Shown here: piece by piece, positions 1 to 6,790 of the stretch
Layout of the letters: each line of letters opens with the position of its first letter
Numbering within the stretch: the first letter of the stretch is position 1
Translations under genes and position numbers: made by a program
The notes under the pieces: generated by a model
Database searches by the model: none
What the model saw: the letters and a program-made list of their open reading frames with translations, nothing else
What the model was told of the DNA's origin: nothing
IMG/VR virus record: IMGVR_UViG_3300010885_056153
Span: 1-21,642 of that record
Source: a virus
Strand: one strand, 5' to 3'
DNA: 21,642 nt

Positions 1-237
1 AAAGTTAGCGTCTGGGGCACCAAAAGTAAGGGTTCCATTAGTGGTCACATACGTGGTGTCATAAGTGGCATCACCCAACGGTAATGAAAACGGCAAAATC
101 ATCTGGTGCGCGGCGTCGTCTTCCCCAGTCCATGAGTAAGTGTCGCAAGGCGCGTCAATCACAGCCTGTGCGGGCATGGCGCTTAACGAAAAAGCAAACG
201 CAAGCATCAAGGCAGCAAAAATTTTAAGGTATTTCAA
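1..237 (-). CDS. Secreted nidogen-like protein, partial (C-terminus beyond left edge)
   Basis: The frame is open from a TTG at 237 to the window edge (79 codons visible). I chose TTG because an AGGAGAG ribosome binding site lies 8 bases upstream and no ATG fits. The N-terminus is a clear Sec signal peptide: MKYLK, a hydrophobic core around residues 6-19, and an AxA-type cleavage site near AMPAQA (about residue 25). The mature part has a Cys near residue 31. It then has a pattern of the type LPFSLPLG...YDTTYVTTNGTLTFG (about residues 49-73), which resembles the start of nidogen-like (NIDO) domains in secreted bacterial proteins. It is the last gene seen on this strand, just after the tRNA. Function is unknown; it could be an exported adhesin-like or host-surface protein. 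The signal peptide call is firm, the domain call is by pattern only. Confidence 0.6.
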   Translation of the reverse strand, partial: MKYLKIFAALMLAFAFSLSAMPAQAVIDAPCDTYSWTGEDDAAHQMILPFSLPLGDATYDTTYVTTNGTLTFGAPDANF

Positions 238-281
238 TGCCAGTTCTCTCCTAAGGGCAATACATAAAGTTTACCCGAAGA

Positions 282-296
282 AAGATTAATAATCTT
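282..296 (-). other. Small inverted repeat beside tRNA 3' end
   Basis: A 6-bp inverted repeat (AAGATT / AATCTT, 3-base loop) sits 6 bases past the 3' end of the tRNA in the direction of transcription. There is no proper U-run after it, so it may be a weak terminator or a 3' processing boundary rather than a classic terminator. Confidence 0.25.
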
Positions 297-302
297 GACT
301 TG

Positions 303-374
303 CTCCCACTGCTGGACTCGAACCAACAACATCAGAGTTAACAGCTCTGCGCTCTGCCATTGAGCTAAGCGGGA
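303..374 (-). tRNA. tRNA-Asn (anticodon GTT)
   Basis: A full cloverleaf can be folded by eye on the minus strand. The acceptor stem TCCCGCT pairs with AGTGGGA (one G-U). The D arm is GCTC/GAGC with a 7-base loop. The anticodon stem CAGAG/CTCTG encloses the loop CTGTTAA, giving anticodon GTT. The variable loop has 5 bases, and the T arm GTTGG/CCAGC encloses TTCGAGT. The discriminator base is G and is followed by CA rather than CCA, so the CCA end is probably added after transcription. It lies between two genes for exported proteins. A phage tRNA usually supplements host decoding; many AAC/AAT codons occur in the Asn-rich tail proteins here, which fits but does not prove that role. Confidence 0.93.
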
Positions 375-416
375 TAGTGAGCCTTTTAATGTCTTTGCTC
401 AGGACATCCAATTAAA

Positions 417-944
417 TTAGTAAATTATTTCATCTTTTGTTGTAGCTTCTTCTACATTAGCTTCAACTGGAGGTGGGATTAGAAACACCATAGATGGGTT
501 TCTTGCAAATACGATTCTTGTTGACCATATTTCTTCTAATTTAACTCTTCTTCCTGGTTTTGGTGAATGAAGAATCGTGTTGTTACCAACGTAGATTCCA
601 ACATGGTGGGCATATCCATTGCTGTAAACAAAAAATACTAAGTCACCCACTTGTGCTTCATCCTTTGAAATAACAGTCATAACTGCAAGTTGTTCATTAG
701 CAGTTCTCGGAATTTCTATTCCGTTTTTATCGAAAACATATTGAATAAATCCAGAGCAGTCAAAGCATCTCGTGCTTTCTCCACCCCGACAATATGGGAT
801 TCCTATATATTTTGTAGCGATTTTTACAGTTTCGCTATTTTGTGTTTCTTCGGCGCTAGCTTGACCCTGGGCTGCTGGTAGCGTTACGAATAAACCCGTA
901 AGAAGCGCAGCAGCGGTGGTCAAAACTTTCGTTCTAACTAACAT
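417..944 (-). CDS. Secreted NlpC/P60 peptidoglycan endopeptidase
   Basis: 175 residues. The N-terminus is a Sec signal peptide (MLVRTK, hydrophobic residues 9-25, cleavage near QASA at about 31). The rest is a compact NlpC/P60 domain: the catalytic Cys is C63 in DCSGF, His H114 in HHVGIYVG, and third polar residue H126 in ILHS; the DLVFF strand precedes the His. Enzymes of this family cut the D-Glu to diamino-acid bond in peptidoglycan stem peptides. There is no separate wall-binding domain, and a short Pro/Glu-rich tail follows the domain. ATG 944 is the only sensible start; an ATG 15 bases upstream runs into a stop, and the binding site (AGGG) is weak. It is either a signal-peptide-exported lysin or a virion- or moron-type wall hydrolase. 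The family is sure, the role in the phage cycle is not. Confidence 0.88.
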   Translation of the reverse strand: MLVRTKVLTTAAALLTGLFVTLPAAQGQASAEETQNSETVKIATKYIGIPYCRGGESTRCFDCSGFIQYVFDKNGIEIPRTANEQLAVMTVISKDEAQVGDLVFFVYSNGYAHHVGIYVGNNTILHSPKPGRRVKLEEIWSTRIVFARNPSMVFLIPPPVEANVEEATTKDEIIY

Positions 945-997
945 AAAGTTACCCTAACATAAAAAAAGTTAGAGTTCATCTAGACAAGGTGTAATAC

Positions 998-2581
998 TTA
1001 AACAGATGTTCCTTGAATAAATGACTTCAAAGAACCAAGGGTTAGGTCTACTCCGCCCTTATCATCAATGCCTTCACCGTCCATAACAGCATTGGCTATT
1101 GAGTTTTTCTGCTGTAAAGACTCGTGTTGGCGCACTTCAATAGAACCAGACACTAAAAAATCTTGAATAACAATAGTTTCCCAAGTAGATGAAGCTCTTT
1201 TTATTCGACCATTTCTTTGCGTCGCAAGGCCAGACGACCACGGCATGTCATAATTAACCAATAAATTGGCAGCAGGCAGGTCAACGCCATAACCCCCAGC
1301 GTCACTGCTAATAAGAACACGGACATTAGGGTTAGTGTTAAATTCAATCTTATTATCTTCTTTAGATTTTGCATCAAGTTGTCCTGTGTATGTACGACAA
1401 ATGTCTACCCCCAGCTTATCTCTAATCATGCCTACCATGTCTATGTAAGTAGCAAAAATTACAACTTTATTGTCTGGGCGCTGGTCCAAGAAGTCTTTAA
1501 CGTACTCAATTAACGCGTCTAACTTAGGGGATGCGGTGACTCCGTCTAGTAGTCCCTCTTCTAAAAGGTAACTAGCGTACAAAGACCCTGAGTCACCTAA
1601 ATCTTGAAACTTTTCAGCACTTACTCTAACTAAGTCTGGATGGGAGCACAACATTTTAAGGCACCCTACTTTAGACATAATGCGCCCACGAATTTCATCT
1701 GCTCGGCTACCTGATTTATCAGCGTACCCGTAATGAGTAAGCATGTTAAACGAACCGCCAAACAAGTCTTTAGCATTGTCTAGCTCTTGAATTAAATCAT
1801 CAACAATTTTTCTATAAAGTTTTGCAGATTTTCTGTCAAAGTACACAAGGATAGGTTCTTTGTGTATTGAGTCAGGTAGGTATGGAGCTACGTCTGGGTC
1901 TTTCTGTGACTTCCTAACGGAAGCTTCTTTCATTTTCGTATGTAGCGTAGGTAAATTTCTATACCTATCAACACCGCCCCAAGTATTACGAACGATAAAT
2001 GTTGAGTCAAAAATATCAAAACGTCCCAGCACTTTCTGATCTACAAATTGCATGATGGAGTATAGTTCTTCGGGCTTACCGTTTTCAATAGGTGTTCCTG
2101 TAAGAGCAAACTTAAAAGGAGCGTTTGCAAGTCTTTTTACTTGCTTAGCTCGTTTAGACCTAAAAGATTTAATTGCTGTGGCTTCGTCTAGCACAACAAA
2201 ACCACGAGGTAACTTGCTGACGTATGCCCAATCATTAACTACCTGTTCGTAATTCATAATGATGTAGTCCACCCCAGAATTTTCCCAGTTCATTGCTTCT
2301 GCGTATTGAGCTTGACGTTGCTTAGGAGTTCCGTCAATTACTAATGAGGTAGAGTCGCTAAACTTTGTAATAGAGTTAGCCCATTGGTACTTAAGACTGG
2401 ACAGGCAAATCACTAACCCAGGTTCGTAAATCTTTTCTTCATCCATCAACCTTTCAACAGCTGCGATGGTTAGTACAGTCTTACCTAGACCTAAATCATA
2501 AGCAACCAACATTGAACCTTGATCACACATACGGTCTACGGCGTCCACTTGGTACGGCAATAGTGTTCCAATAAATGACAT
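998..2581 (-). CDS. SNF2-type superfamily 2 DNA helicase/ATPase
   Basis: 527 residues with the SF2 motif set in order: LLPYQVDAV Q-like motif (7-15), Walker A DLGLGKT (29-35), motif II DEAT (132-135), motif III TGTP (161-164), then the second RecA lobe with VVIFATY (about 373-379), SSDAGGYGVDLPAA (425-438) and the arginine-finger motif QRNGRIKR (455-462). The DLGLGKT and TGTPIEN forms and the QRNGRIKR form are typical of SWI2/SNF2 proteins found in many phages. It should be a dsDNA translocase acting in replication, recombination or repair. No extra domain is visible beyond the two lobes. The gene follows an intrinsic terminator, so it probably has its own promoter; I see no clear Shine-Dalgarno before ATG 2581. 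A free-standing SWIM zinc finger protein is encoded at 5626-5937, in the same transcription direction. Confidence 0.9.
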   Translation of the reverse strand: MSFIGTLLPYQVDAVDRMCDQGSMLVAYDLGLGKTVLTIAAVERLMDEEKIYEPGLVICLSSLKYQWANSITKFSDSTSLVIDGTPKQRQAQYAEAMNWENSGVDYIIMNYEQVVNDWAYVSKLPRGFVVLDEATAIKSFRSKRAKQVKRLANAPFKFALTGTPIENGKPEELYSIMQFVDQKVLGRFDIFDSTFIVRNTWGGVDRYRNLPTLHTKMKEASVRKSQKDPDVAPYLPDSIHKEPILVYFDRKSAKLYRKIVDDLIQELDNAKDLFGGSFNMLTHYGYADKSGSRADEIRGRIMSKVGCLKMLCSHPDLVRVSAEKFQDLGDSGSLYASYLLEEGLLDGVTASPKLDALIEYVKDFLDQRPDNKVVIFATYIDMVGMIRDKLGVDICRTYTGQLDAKSKEDNKIEFNTNPNVRVLISSDAGGYGVDLPAANLLVNYDMPWSSGLATQRNGRIKRASSTWETIVIQDFLVSGSIEVRQHESLQQKNSIANAVMDGEGIDDKGGVDLTLGSLKSFIQGTSV

Positions 2582-2603
2582 ACAAAAAGACTACACTACG
2601 CTA

Positions 2604-2634
2604 GGCAAAAAGAAAACCCACCCCGAAGGGTGGG
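2604..2634 (-). terminator. Intrinsic terminator after the M23 gene
   Basis: On the minus strand a perfect 7-bp GC-rich stem (CCCACCC / GGGTGGG) closes a UUCG tetraloop and is followed by TTTTCTTTTT. The hairpin is at 2617-2634 and the T-run just below it. It lies 17 bases past the stop of the M23 peptidase gene and before the SNF2 gene, so it should end transcripts of the replication operon and separate them from the SNF2-NlpC-tRNA segment. Confidence 0.88.
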
Positions 2635-2651
2635 CTATCTCTGAGCAAAAA

Positions 2652-3056
2652 CTATGCGTCTAAAAGTGCCTGTGGGTCAAGCCCGCTGCCTTTTTTCCAA
2701 CCTGGTCCTGCCTGTAGTTCCATATGTAAATGGGGACCCGTGCAGTTTCCGTCTGCTCCAACTTTTCCAATAACGTCTCCCACTGCAAGGACTTGTCCGA
2801 CCTTGACGCTGTTGGAAGACAAGTGAGCAAATAGTAAATGTCCACCTTCAACTTTCATAAGGACTGAGTTCTGACCAAATGCAGCGCCCCAACATTGTCC
2901 TTCTTTAACTACCTTACCCGCAACTGGAGCAACAACTACAGCTCCCGTTGGGGCAGCGTAATCTACTCCTTCATGCTTTCCTGAGGACCATCGTTTTCCC
3001 TTAACTCCGAAGGGCGTGGTTACCTTGTACTTTGCATCTTTCATTGGCGATGCCAT
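2652..3056 (-). CDS. M23 family metallopeptidase (probable endolysin or virion lysin)
   Basis: 134 residues, essentially one LytM/M23 domain. Zinc ligands are visible: H28 and D32 in HEGVD, and H111 in the HLH motif (H109-x-H111); H78 in FAHLS is the usual additional catalytic His. These enzymes are zinc endopeptidases that cut peptide cross-bridges in peptidoglycan. There is no signal peptide and no wall-binding domain, so export would need a holin or pinholin, which I do not see here, or delivery in the virion. ATG 3056 has a good ribosome binding site (AGGAGA, 5 bases). It follows the primase by 8 bases and ends the operon before the terminator at 2604-2634. With the secreted NlpC/P60 enzyme nearby, it forms a likely two-enzyme wall-degrading set. 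Confidence 0.88.
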   Translation of the reverse strand: MASPMKDAKYKVTTPFGVKGKRWSSGKHEGVDYAAPTGAVVVAPVAGKVVKEGQCWGAAFGQNSVLMKVEGGHLLFAHLSSNSVKVGQVLAVGDVIGKVGADGNCTGPHLHMELQAGPGWKKGSGLDPQALLDA

Positions 3057-3064
3057 ATTCTCTC

Positions 3065-3991
3065 CTAAAGACTAGTCATATATCTAACTGAATGTTTAGC
3101 AGATTCCAATCCAGCTAGTACTTCTACTCTGCTCATGCCACCAACATCTTTCATGTTAGTGTTTGAGTAATCGAAAAACCAGGCCTCAAAATTATGTGAC
3201 TTAGTCAATTGGGCCATCTTGTGAGAAGCGGAAACTCCAGCTTCATCGGAATCTAGTGCTAGGACAATTCTAGCAGCGGAACGTATGTATTTCAGTTGAA
3301 CTTCTGAAATTAATGCGCCATACACAGCGACTCCCCCAGGAATTCCTATAGACGCAAGACGTACTACGTCTAATGGAGACTCAACAACTATCATGTCTCC
3401 ACCTGTGTACTGCTGGTACCCAAACAAGCCATTAGATTTTTTTACACCAACTGGGTAATTACGAAAGTGTCTACCGTTAAATGCTTTGACCTGCCAGCCC
3501 TGCAAGTTACCTGTGTGTGGGTCTCGAATAGGAATAATCCAACTCTCGGTAGAACGTTCCCACCGTAAACCAAAATGCTGTGCGGCAGCTAAAGTTAGAC
3601 CGCGAGCCTGTAGGGCATGCGCTGGTGGGTCTGTAAAAGCTGACAGGGAGGCTTCGGATATGTATACCAGTTCCTCAAACACTTCCCTAGGCTTACTAAT
3701 AGCCCGCTCAAAAGCATCCATAAGTTCCCCGCCAGAAGACAACCAAGACTTAGCGTCGTCGTAGCTTAACTCTCGCATAGTAGCGGTCAAGGAAATAATG
3801 TTTCCCTTGTACTCGCAGGAAAAACAAATGTGTGCGCCAGTGTCTGCGTTTATGTACCAAGAAGGATTGCGGTCTACCTTACCTGTACGAGACTCGTGCA
3901 TAGGGCAAAACCCTTGAATCTCATTCCCACGAGAACCTACATGCTCAACACCCAAGTCTTCTAAGACGCGTTCCATTTCATCTATGGTCAC
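3065..3991 (-). CDS. DNA primase, CHC2 zinc finger plus TOPRIM
   Basis: 308 residues. The N-terminal zinc site reads C29-x2-H32 ... C56-x2-C59, the CHC2-type finger of DnaG-like primases. The TOPRIM core spans about 200-275: the conserved Glu is E204 in VVESPLD and the acidic pair is D247/D249 in ALDSDEAG. It should make RNA primers at the fork with the DnaB-type helicase encoded just upstream. It is shorter than cellular DnaG and lacks a clear C-terminal helicase-binding domain, as is common in phage primases. The start is GTG at 3991, overlapping the helicase stop in GTGA, which implies coupled translation. It is close in style to T7 gp4 split into two genes, but the order (helicase first) and separate polypeptides are typical of many phages. 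Confidence 0.92.
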   Translation of the reverse strand: MTIDEMERVLEDLGVEHVGSRGNEIQGFCPMHESRTGKVDRNPSWYINADTGAHICFSCEYKGNIISLTATMRELSYDDAKSWLSSGGELMDAFERAISKPREVFEELVYISEASLSAFTDPPAHALQARGLTLAAAQHFGLRWERSTESWIIPIRDPHTGNLQGWQVKAFNGRHFRNYPVGVKKSNGLFGYQQYTGGDMIVVESPLDVVRLASIGIPGGVAVYGALISEVQLKYIRSAARIVLALDSDEAGVSASHKMAQLTKSHNFEAWFFDYSNTNMKDVGGMSRVEVLAGLESAKHSVRYMTSL

Positions 3992-5217
3992 ATGTCATCA
4001 CTACTAATCTCACGGAACTCACCTGTGTTCCAACCCCACACTAATGAAACTTCTAGAGGGCCACAGTTACGGCTAGCCATAACTTTTAACAACCTAGTGT
4101 CATCTACATTTTCATCTTCACGCTGTAAACCAAATACAACATCAGCATCCTGAAAGAACGAAGAAGAGTAACCAATAGAGTCAGTTGTAACGCTGCCCTT
4201 TCGCGTCTTCCAACCCAAAGCCTGAGTGGTAATAACAATTGGAATCTGGTGCTTCTGGGCTAAACGCTTTAAGCTACGCGTAATGTTAGTAATCGCTAGT
4301 GCAGTGTTTGCTTCCCCTGATTGTTCGTCCATCATAAGGTAAACACCATCAATAAATAAAACGTCAGGCTGTAGTTGCTGAATCTTGTTTGAGATACCAG
4401 AAATTACTGAGGCGCCCGCAGAATCCGTAAGCCAAAACTTATGCTGAAGCATTGTCATGCCCCGAAGTTTTGCTTGATACCGTGACTCTTCTTCTGCGGT
4501 TAATGTTCCTGTGGTCAAGCGGCTGTGCGAGATGCGAGAACGCATGGCATCGTAACGAGTAAGTTGTTCTTGGTTGCTCATCTCAAAAGATTGAAAGACG
4601 GGTACCTTTCCACCGCTATGAATGTTATGAGCCATCTGCAAAGCAAGAGTGGACTTACCTGTCTTAGGTAGAGCAACAATTACAATAAGTTGCCCTGGTT
4701 GTAGCCCGCTGGTTGCTTGGTCTATGGTGTTAAATCCTGTTGCCATTCCACGAAGACCTCCTGGAAGGTTCTTACGCTCAAGGTATTCTTCCCAACGCTG
4801 GTCTGTGTTCTGAGTAATGTCAATGTCACTAACAGAATGAAACCCGTTGTCATCAAGTGTAGAGAACCCACGCTGCAAAATAGATACGGCATTTTCGTGG
4901 TTACCAAACTTTTCAATTTCCTCAATCGCTTTGCGAATCGAGTTATTAACAATTGATTTACGTTGCGCTTTGACTACTTCGTCTATTAAGAAATCAAGAG
5001 AATCGTTAACCTCAACAATAACGTATGTAGGAAAATTTTCTTTAATAACCTCAAGGCTAGGAACTTCATTGTAGTTGGTGTAGTGAGTCCTAACAAAAGA
5101 CCAAACTCTTCGGTCCTCGTTGTTAGAAAACCATGGCTCTGTTACGCCGCGTTCCAGTAGGAAGCTAAGACTTCTATCGTTAATTGCTCGGTTTAGTAGT
5201 AGGTTTTCGTAGTTCAT
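3988..5217 (-). CDS. DnaB-type replicative DNA helicase
   Basis: 409 residues. Residues 1 to about 125 form a helical N-terminal region like the DnaB N domain. The RecA-type core begins near 155 (ATGFNTIDQATSGLQPGQL), with Walker A ALPKTGKST (182-190), the signature region QSFEMSNQEQ (209-218), Walker B VLFIDG (286-291) and a Q motif with IVITTQ (327-332). A hexameric 5'-3' helicase at the fork is the expected role. The gene starts at ATG 5217 behind AGGGG and overlaps the primase by 4 bases. An AAA+ DnaC-like loader is encoded in the same operon, which supports use of a dedicated loader. Confidence is high for the family. Confidence 0.92.
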   Translation of the reverse strand: MNYENLLLNRAINDRSLSFLLERGVTEPWFSNNEDRRVWSFVRTHYTNYNEVPSLEVIKENFPTYVIVEVNDSLDFLIDEVVKAQRKSIVNNSIRKAIEEIEKFGNHENAVSILQRGFSTLDDNGFHSVSDIDITQNTDQRWEEYLERKNLPGGLRGMATGFNTIDQATSGLQPGQLIVIVALPKTGKSTLALQMAHNIHSGGKVPVFQSFEMSNQEQLTRYDAMRSRISHSRLTTGTLTAEEESRYQAKLRGMTMLQHKFWLTDSAGASVISGISNKIQQLQPDVLFIDGVYLMMDEQSGEANTALAITNITRSLKRLAQKHQIPIVITTQALGWKTRKGSVTTDSIGYSSSFFQDADVVFGLQREDENVDDTRLLKVMASRNCGPLEVSLVWGWNTGEFREISSDDM

Positions 5218-5226
5218 CTGGTCCCC

Positions 5227-5622
5227 TTAAAAGTCCATTCCTAGGCGACCATACATTAGTTGGTGCTCTGGGTCAATTACGCCGATTACTTCTGGTCTAT
5301 ATGGTAGGTCTGCAACTAACTTCTTTGGAGAAGCGTAGTGGTTGTAATACCTGAACGGGTTGTTACCTGCTCTATCAATTTTGTTAAACAGTATTTCAAG
5401 TTCAGGGTCTTTGTACTCAAATGAGACTAGCTCAAGTGTTACTCCTGCACGAGTAGTGTACAAGTAAAACTTGTTTAAAAGAAATTTGTCAAACCCAATC
5501 TCTTCGGATTTAACATTAAATATTTTTAGCTTTTTTTCTATTACGGGTACTTTAATGAATAACAAATTAGCATTCACAAGCACACGCCTTGGCATGTCGT
5601 TGCTGATATCCCCTTTATACAT
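5227..5622 (-). CDS. Uncharacterised replication-operon protein
   Basis: 131 residues, no domain I recognise. It is mixed alpha/beta in look, basic in the first half (RRVLVNANLLFIKVP, EKKLKIF) with aromatic-rich stretches (FYLYTT, NPFRYYNHY) and no Cys, membrane segment or signal peptide. A possible better-defined core starts at the second Met (residue 10, NDMPRR); an AAGGGG sequence lies 13 bases before that Met, while the first Met at 5622 has only a weak AGAAG upstream. The gene lies 3 bases after the SWIM gene and 9 bases before the DnaB-type helicase, so a replication or repair accessory role is likely from position alone. Confidence 0.65.
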   Translation of the reverse strand: MYKGDISNDMPRRVLVNANLLFIKVPVIEKKLKIFNVKSEEIGFDKFLLNKFYLYTTRAGVTLELVSFEYKDPELEILFNKIDRAGNNPFRYYNHYASPKKLVADLPYRPEVIGVIDPEHQLMYGRLGMDF

Positions 5623-5625
5623 GGT

Positions 5626-5937
5626 TTAACAGACTTCTATTTTTCCGAATTTAATAATAAATTTTCGTAGCTCTTCTGCAGATTCGTGAGCTTTATCTGC
5701 GTCTTCATCAGTAACCAATGTAGAAATTTGTAAAGGGTAGGTGCCGTGGTTTTGTTTGACACGGGAAGATACAAATTTAGTGTGCTTGCAAGTACCGCGA
5801 CCAGCATACCCTGGGCAAGTGCAAACAAAGTTTCTTTCACCATCAATACTTACTTCAAAAATACCTGGACCTGGGGTACCAGAGCCACCAAGAAAAATTT
5901 GAACTAACTTAGTATCTTCCACAACGCCCTCGCTCAT
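5626..5937 (-). CDS. Small free-standing SWIM-type zinc finger protein
   Basis: 103 residues. The motif C39-x-C41-x8-C50-x-H52 within FVCTCPGYAGRGTCKH matches the SWIM zinc finger consensus CxCx(n)CxH. In bacteria that finger is usually a domain of SWI2/SNF2 ATPases or is linked to recombination complexes, and it is thought to bind DNA or protein. A helical C-terminal tail (about 77-95, rich in E/K/A) follows. The start ATG overlaps the stop of the loader gene (ATGA). Since the phage's own SNF2 protein has no SWIM domain, this could be its detached partner. The motif is clear; function is inferred. Confidence 0.72.
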   Translation of the reverse strand: MSEGVVEDTKLVQIFLGGSGTPGPGIFEVSIDGERNFVCTCPGYAGRGTCKHTKFVSSRVKQNHGTYPLQISTLVTDEDADKAHESAEELRKFIIKFGKIEVC

Positions 5938-6629
5938 TTTTTACGTAAGTCCCCTTTAGTAGATTTTAGTTCAATTGTTGCAAAAGCTTCGTGTATAAAC
6001 GAACTAGTTGCTTCACCATATGCGGCAGACCAAGCTTCAACAGGAAGATTTGTCGTGACTATAGTGGGAAGTCCTAAGTTAAACCTGGTACGCAGTATGT
6101 GGTGAAGTAAGTTCTTGTTCCAACCACTGCCTGACACATGCTCTTTGCCTACGTCATCAATGACTAGAACTCGAATGTTATACGCATCATCATCACACTC
6201 GCCGTGCATACCTAAAAACAAACGCTCTTGCTCATCGGTTCTATCTGCGCCCATCAATGAACCTTTAAGTTCAATAATGTCGTTGTAAGTAGCAAAGTAA
6301 CAAGGCTTAACAAGAACTCGCCCCTCGTTAATTACAAACTCTTCTAACGAAAATGTCCGCATCATCTCTTGAATGATAGCTAAAGAAAGCGTAGTCTTTC
6401 CGTGGCCTGGCTCTCCAACAAGTAACAAGCCTTTACCACAAATAGGTTTACCATCTGCACGGATAACGTCGCCAGATTTAACCTTACGTATCCAATTGGA
6501 TACAAGTTTCAAATCCTGATCAGATACCTCTTTGCAGTCCGACAACTCCCAGCCTCTACGGTTTGAGGGAACGTTAGCAATGGTTAACCACGACTTACGT
6601 CGTACAGGTAACTCGCTAGCATTAATCAT
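5934..6629 (-). CDS. DnaC-like AAA+ helicase loader
   Basis: 231 residues. Walker A is GEPGHGKT (72-79) and Walker B is VLVIDDVG (154-161), with sensor-1-like TTN (192-194, IVTTNLP). This arrangement, with a short N-terminal region of about 65 residues and the IDDVG form, is that of DnaC/IstB-type ATPases. In phage replication operons they load the DnaB-type helicase onto the origin; IstB transposition helpers share the fold but no transposase is present here. ATG 6629 has a GAGGAA binding site. The gene overlaps the 55-residue ORF upstream by 8 bases and the SWIM gene downstream by 4, so the set is translated as a coupled unit. Confidence 0.87.
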   Translation of the reverse strand: MINASELPVRRKSWLTIANVPSNRRGWELSDCKEVSDQDLKLVSNWIRKVKSGDVIRADGKPICGKGLLLVGEPGHGKTTLSLAIIQEMMRTFSLEEFVINEGRVLVKPCYFATYNDIIELKGSLMGADRTDEQERLFLGMHGECDDDAYNIRVLVIDDVGKEHVSGSGWNKNLLHHILRTRFNLGLPTIVTTNLPVEAWSAAYGEATSSFIHEAFATIELKSTKGDLRKK

Positions 6630-6789
6630 TTGTTTCCTCTGACTTGCCGCAACTGCAGTTAGTGCACTTGCAGTCTGGTTTAGTACTCTCTGCGTTTTGA
6701 ATCCACTCAGTTATGCGCTGAACAGTATCTGCTGTAAGGCCAGCCTGACGGTAATCACGTTCAAGGCTTTCTTCAAATGCTCTCTTCAT
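6622..6789 (-). CDS. Small Cys-rich protein (55 aa)
   Basis: The ORF starts at ATG 6789, one base after the stop of the initiator gene (TAACATG), and ends inside the start region of the loader gene with an 8-base overlap, so it fills the gap exactly. The first 35 residues are helical and charged (MKRAFEESLE, TVQRITEWIQ), and the C-terminus has a C-x-C-x2-C-x-C cluster (C40, C42, C45, C47), which could bind one metal ion. I do not recognise a family. Tight coupling on both sides and codon use like its neighbours argue that it is a real gene. A role as a small adaptor for the initiator or the loader is a guess from position. Confidence 0.7.
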   Translation of the reverse strand: MKRAFEESLERDYRQAGLTADTVQRITEWIQNAESTKPDCKCTNCSCGKSEETND

Positions 6790-6790
6790 G

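Noticed and set aside
945-997. Possible promoter (TTGTCT ... TTTATG) and 5-bp hairpin before the NlpC/P60 gene
   Set aside because: Weak match, spacing 18-20, and the short CTAAC/GTTAG stem has its T-run in the loop rather than after the stem.
4722-4952. Minus-strand ORF inside the DnaB-type helicase gene
   Set aside because: Other-frame shadow of a gene with full-length motifs; no ribosome binding site.
5934-6629. IstB transposition helper of an insertion sequence
   Set aside because: No transposase or terminal inverted repeats nearby, and it is coupled to replication genes; a helicase loader fits better.
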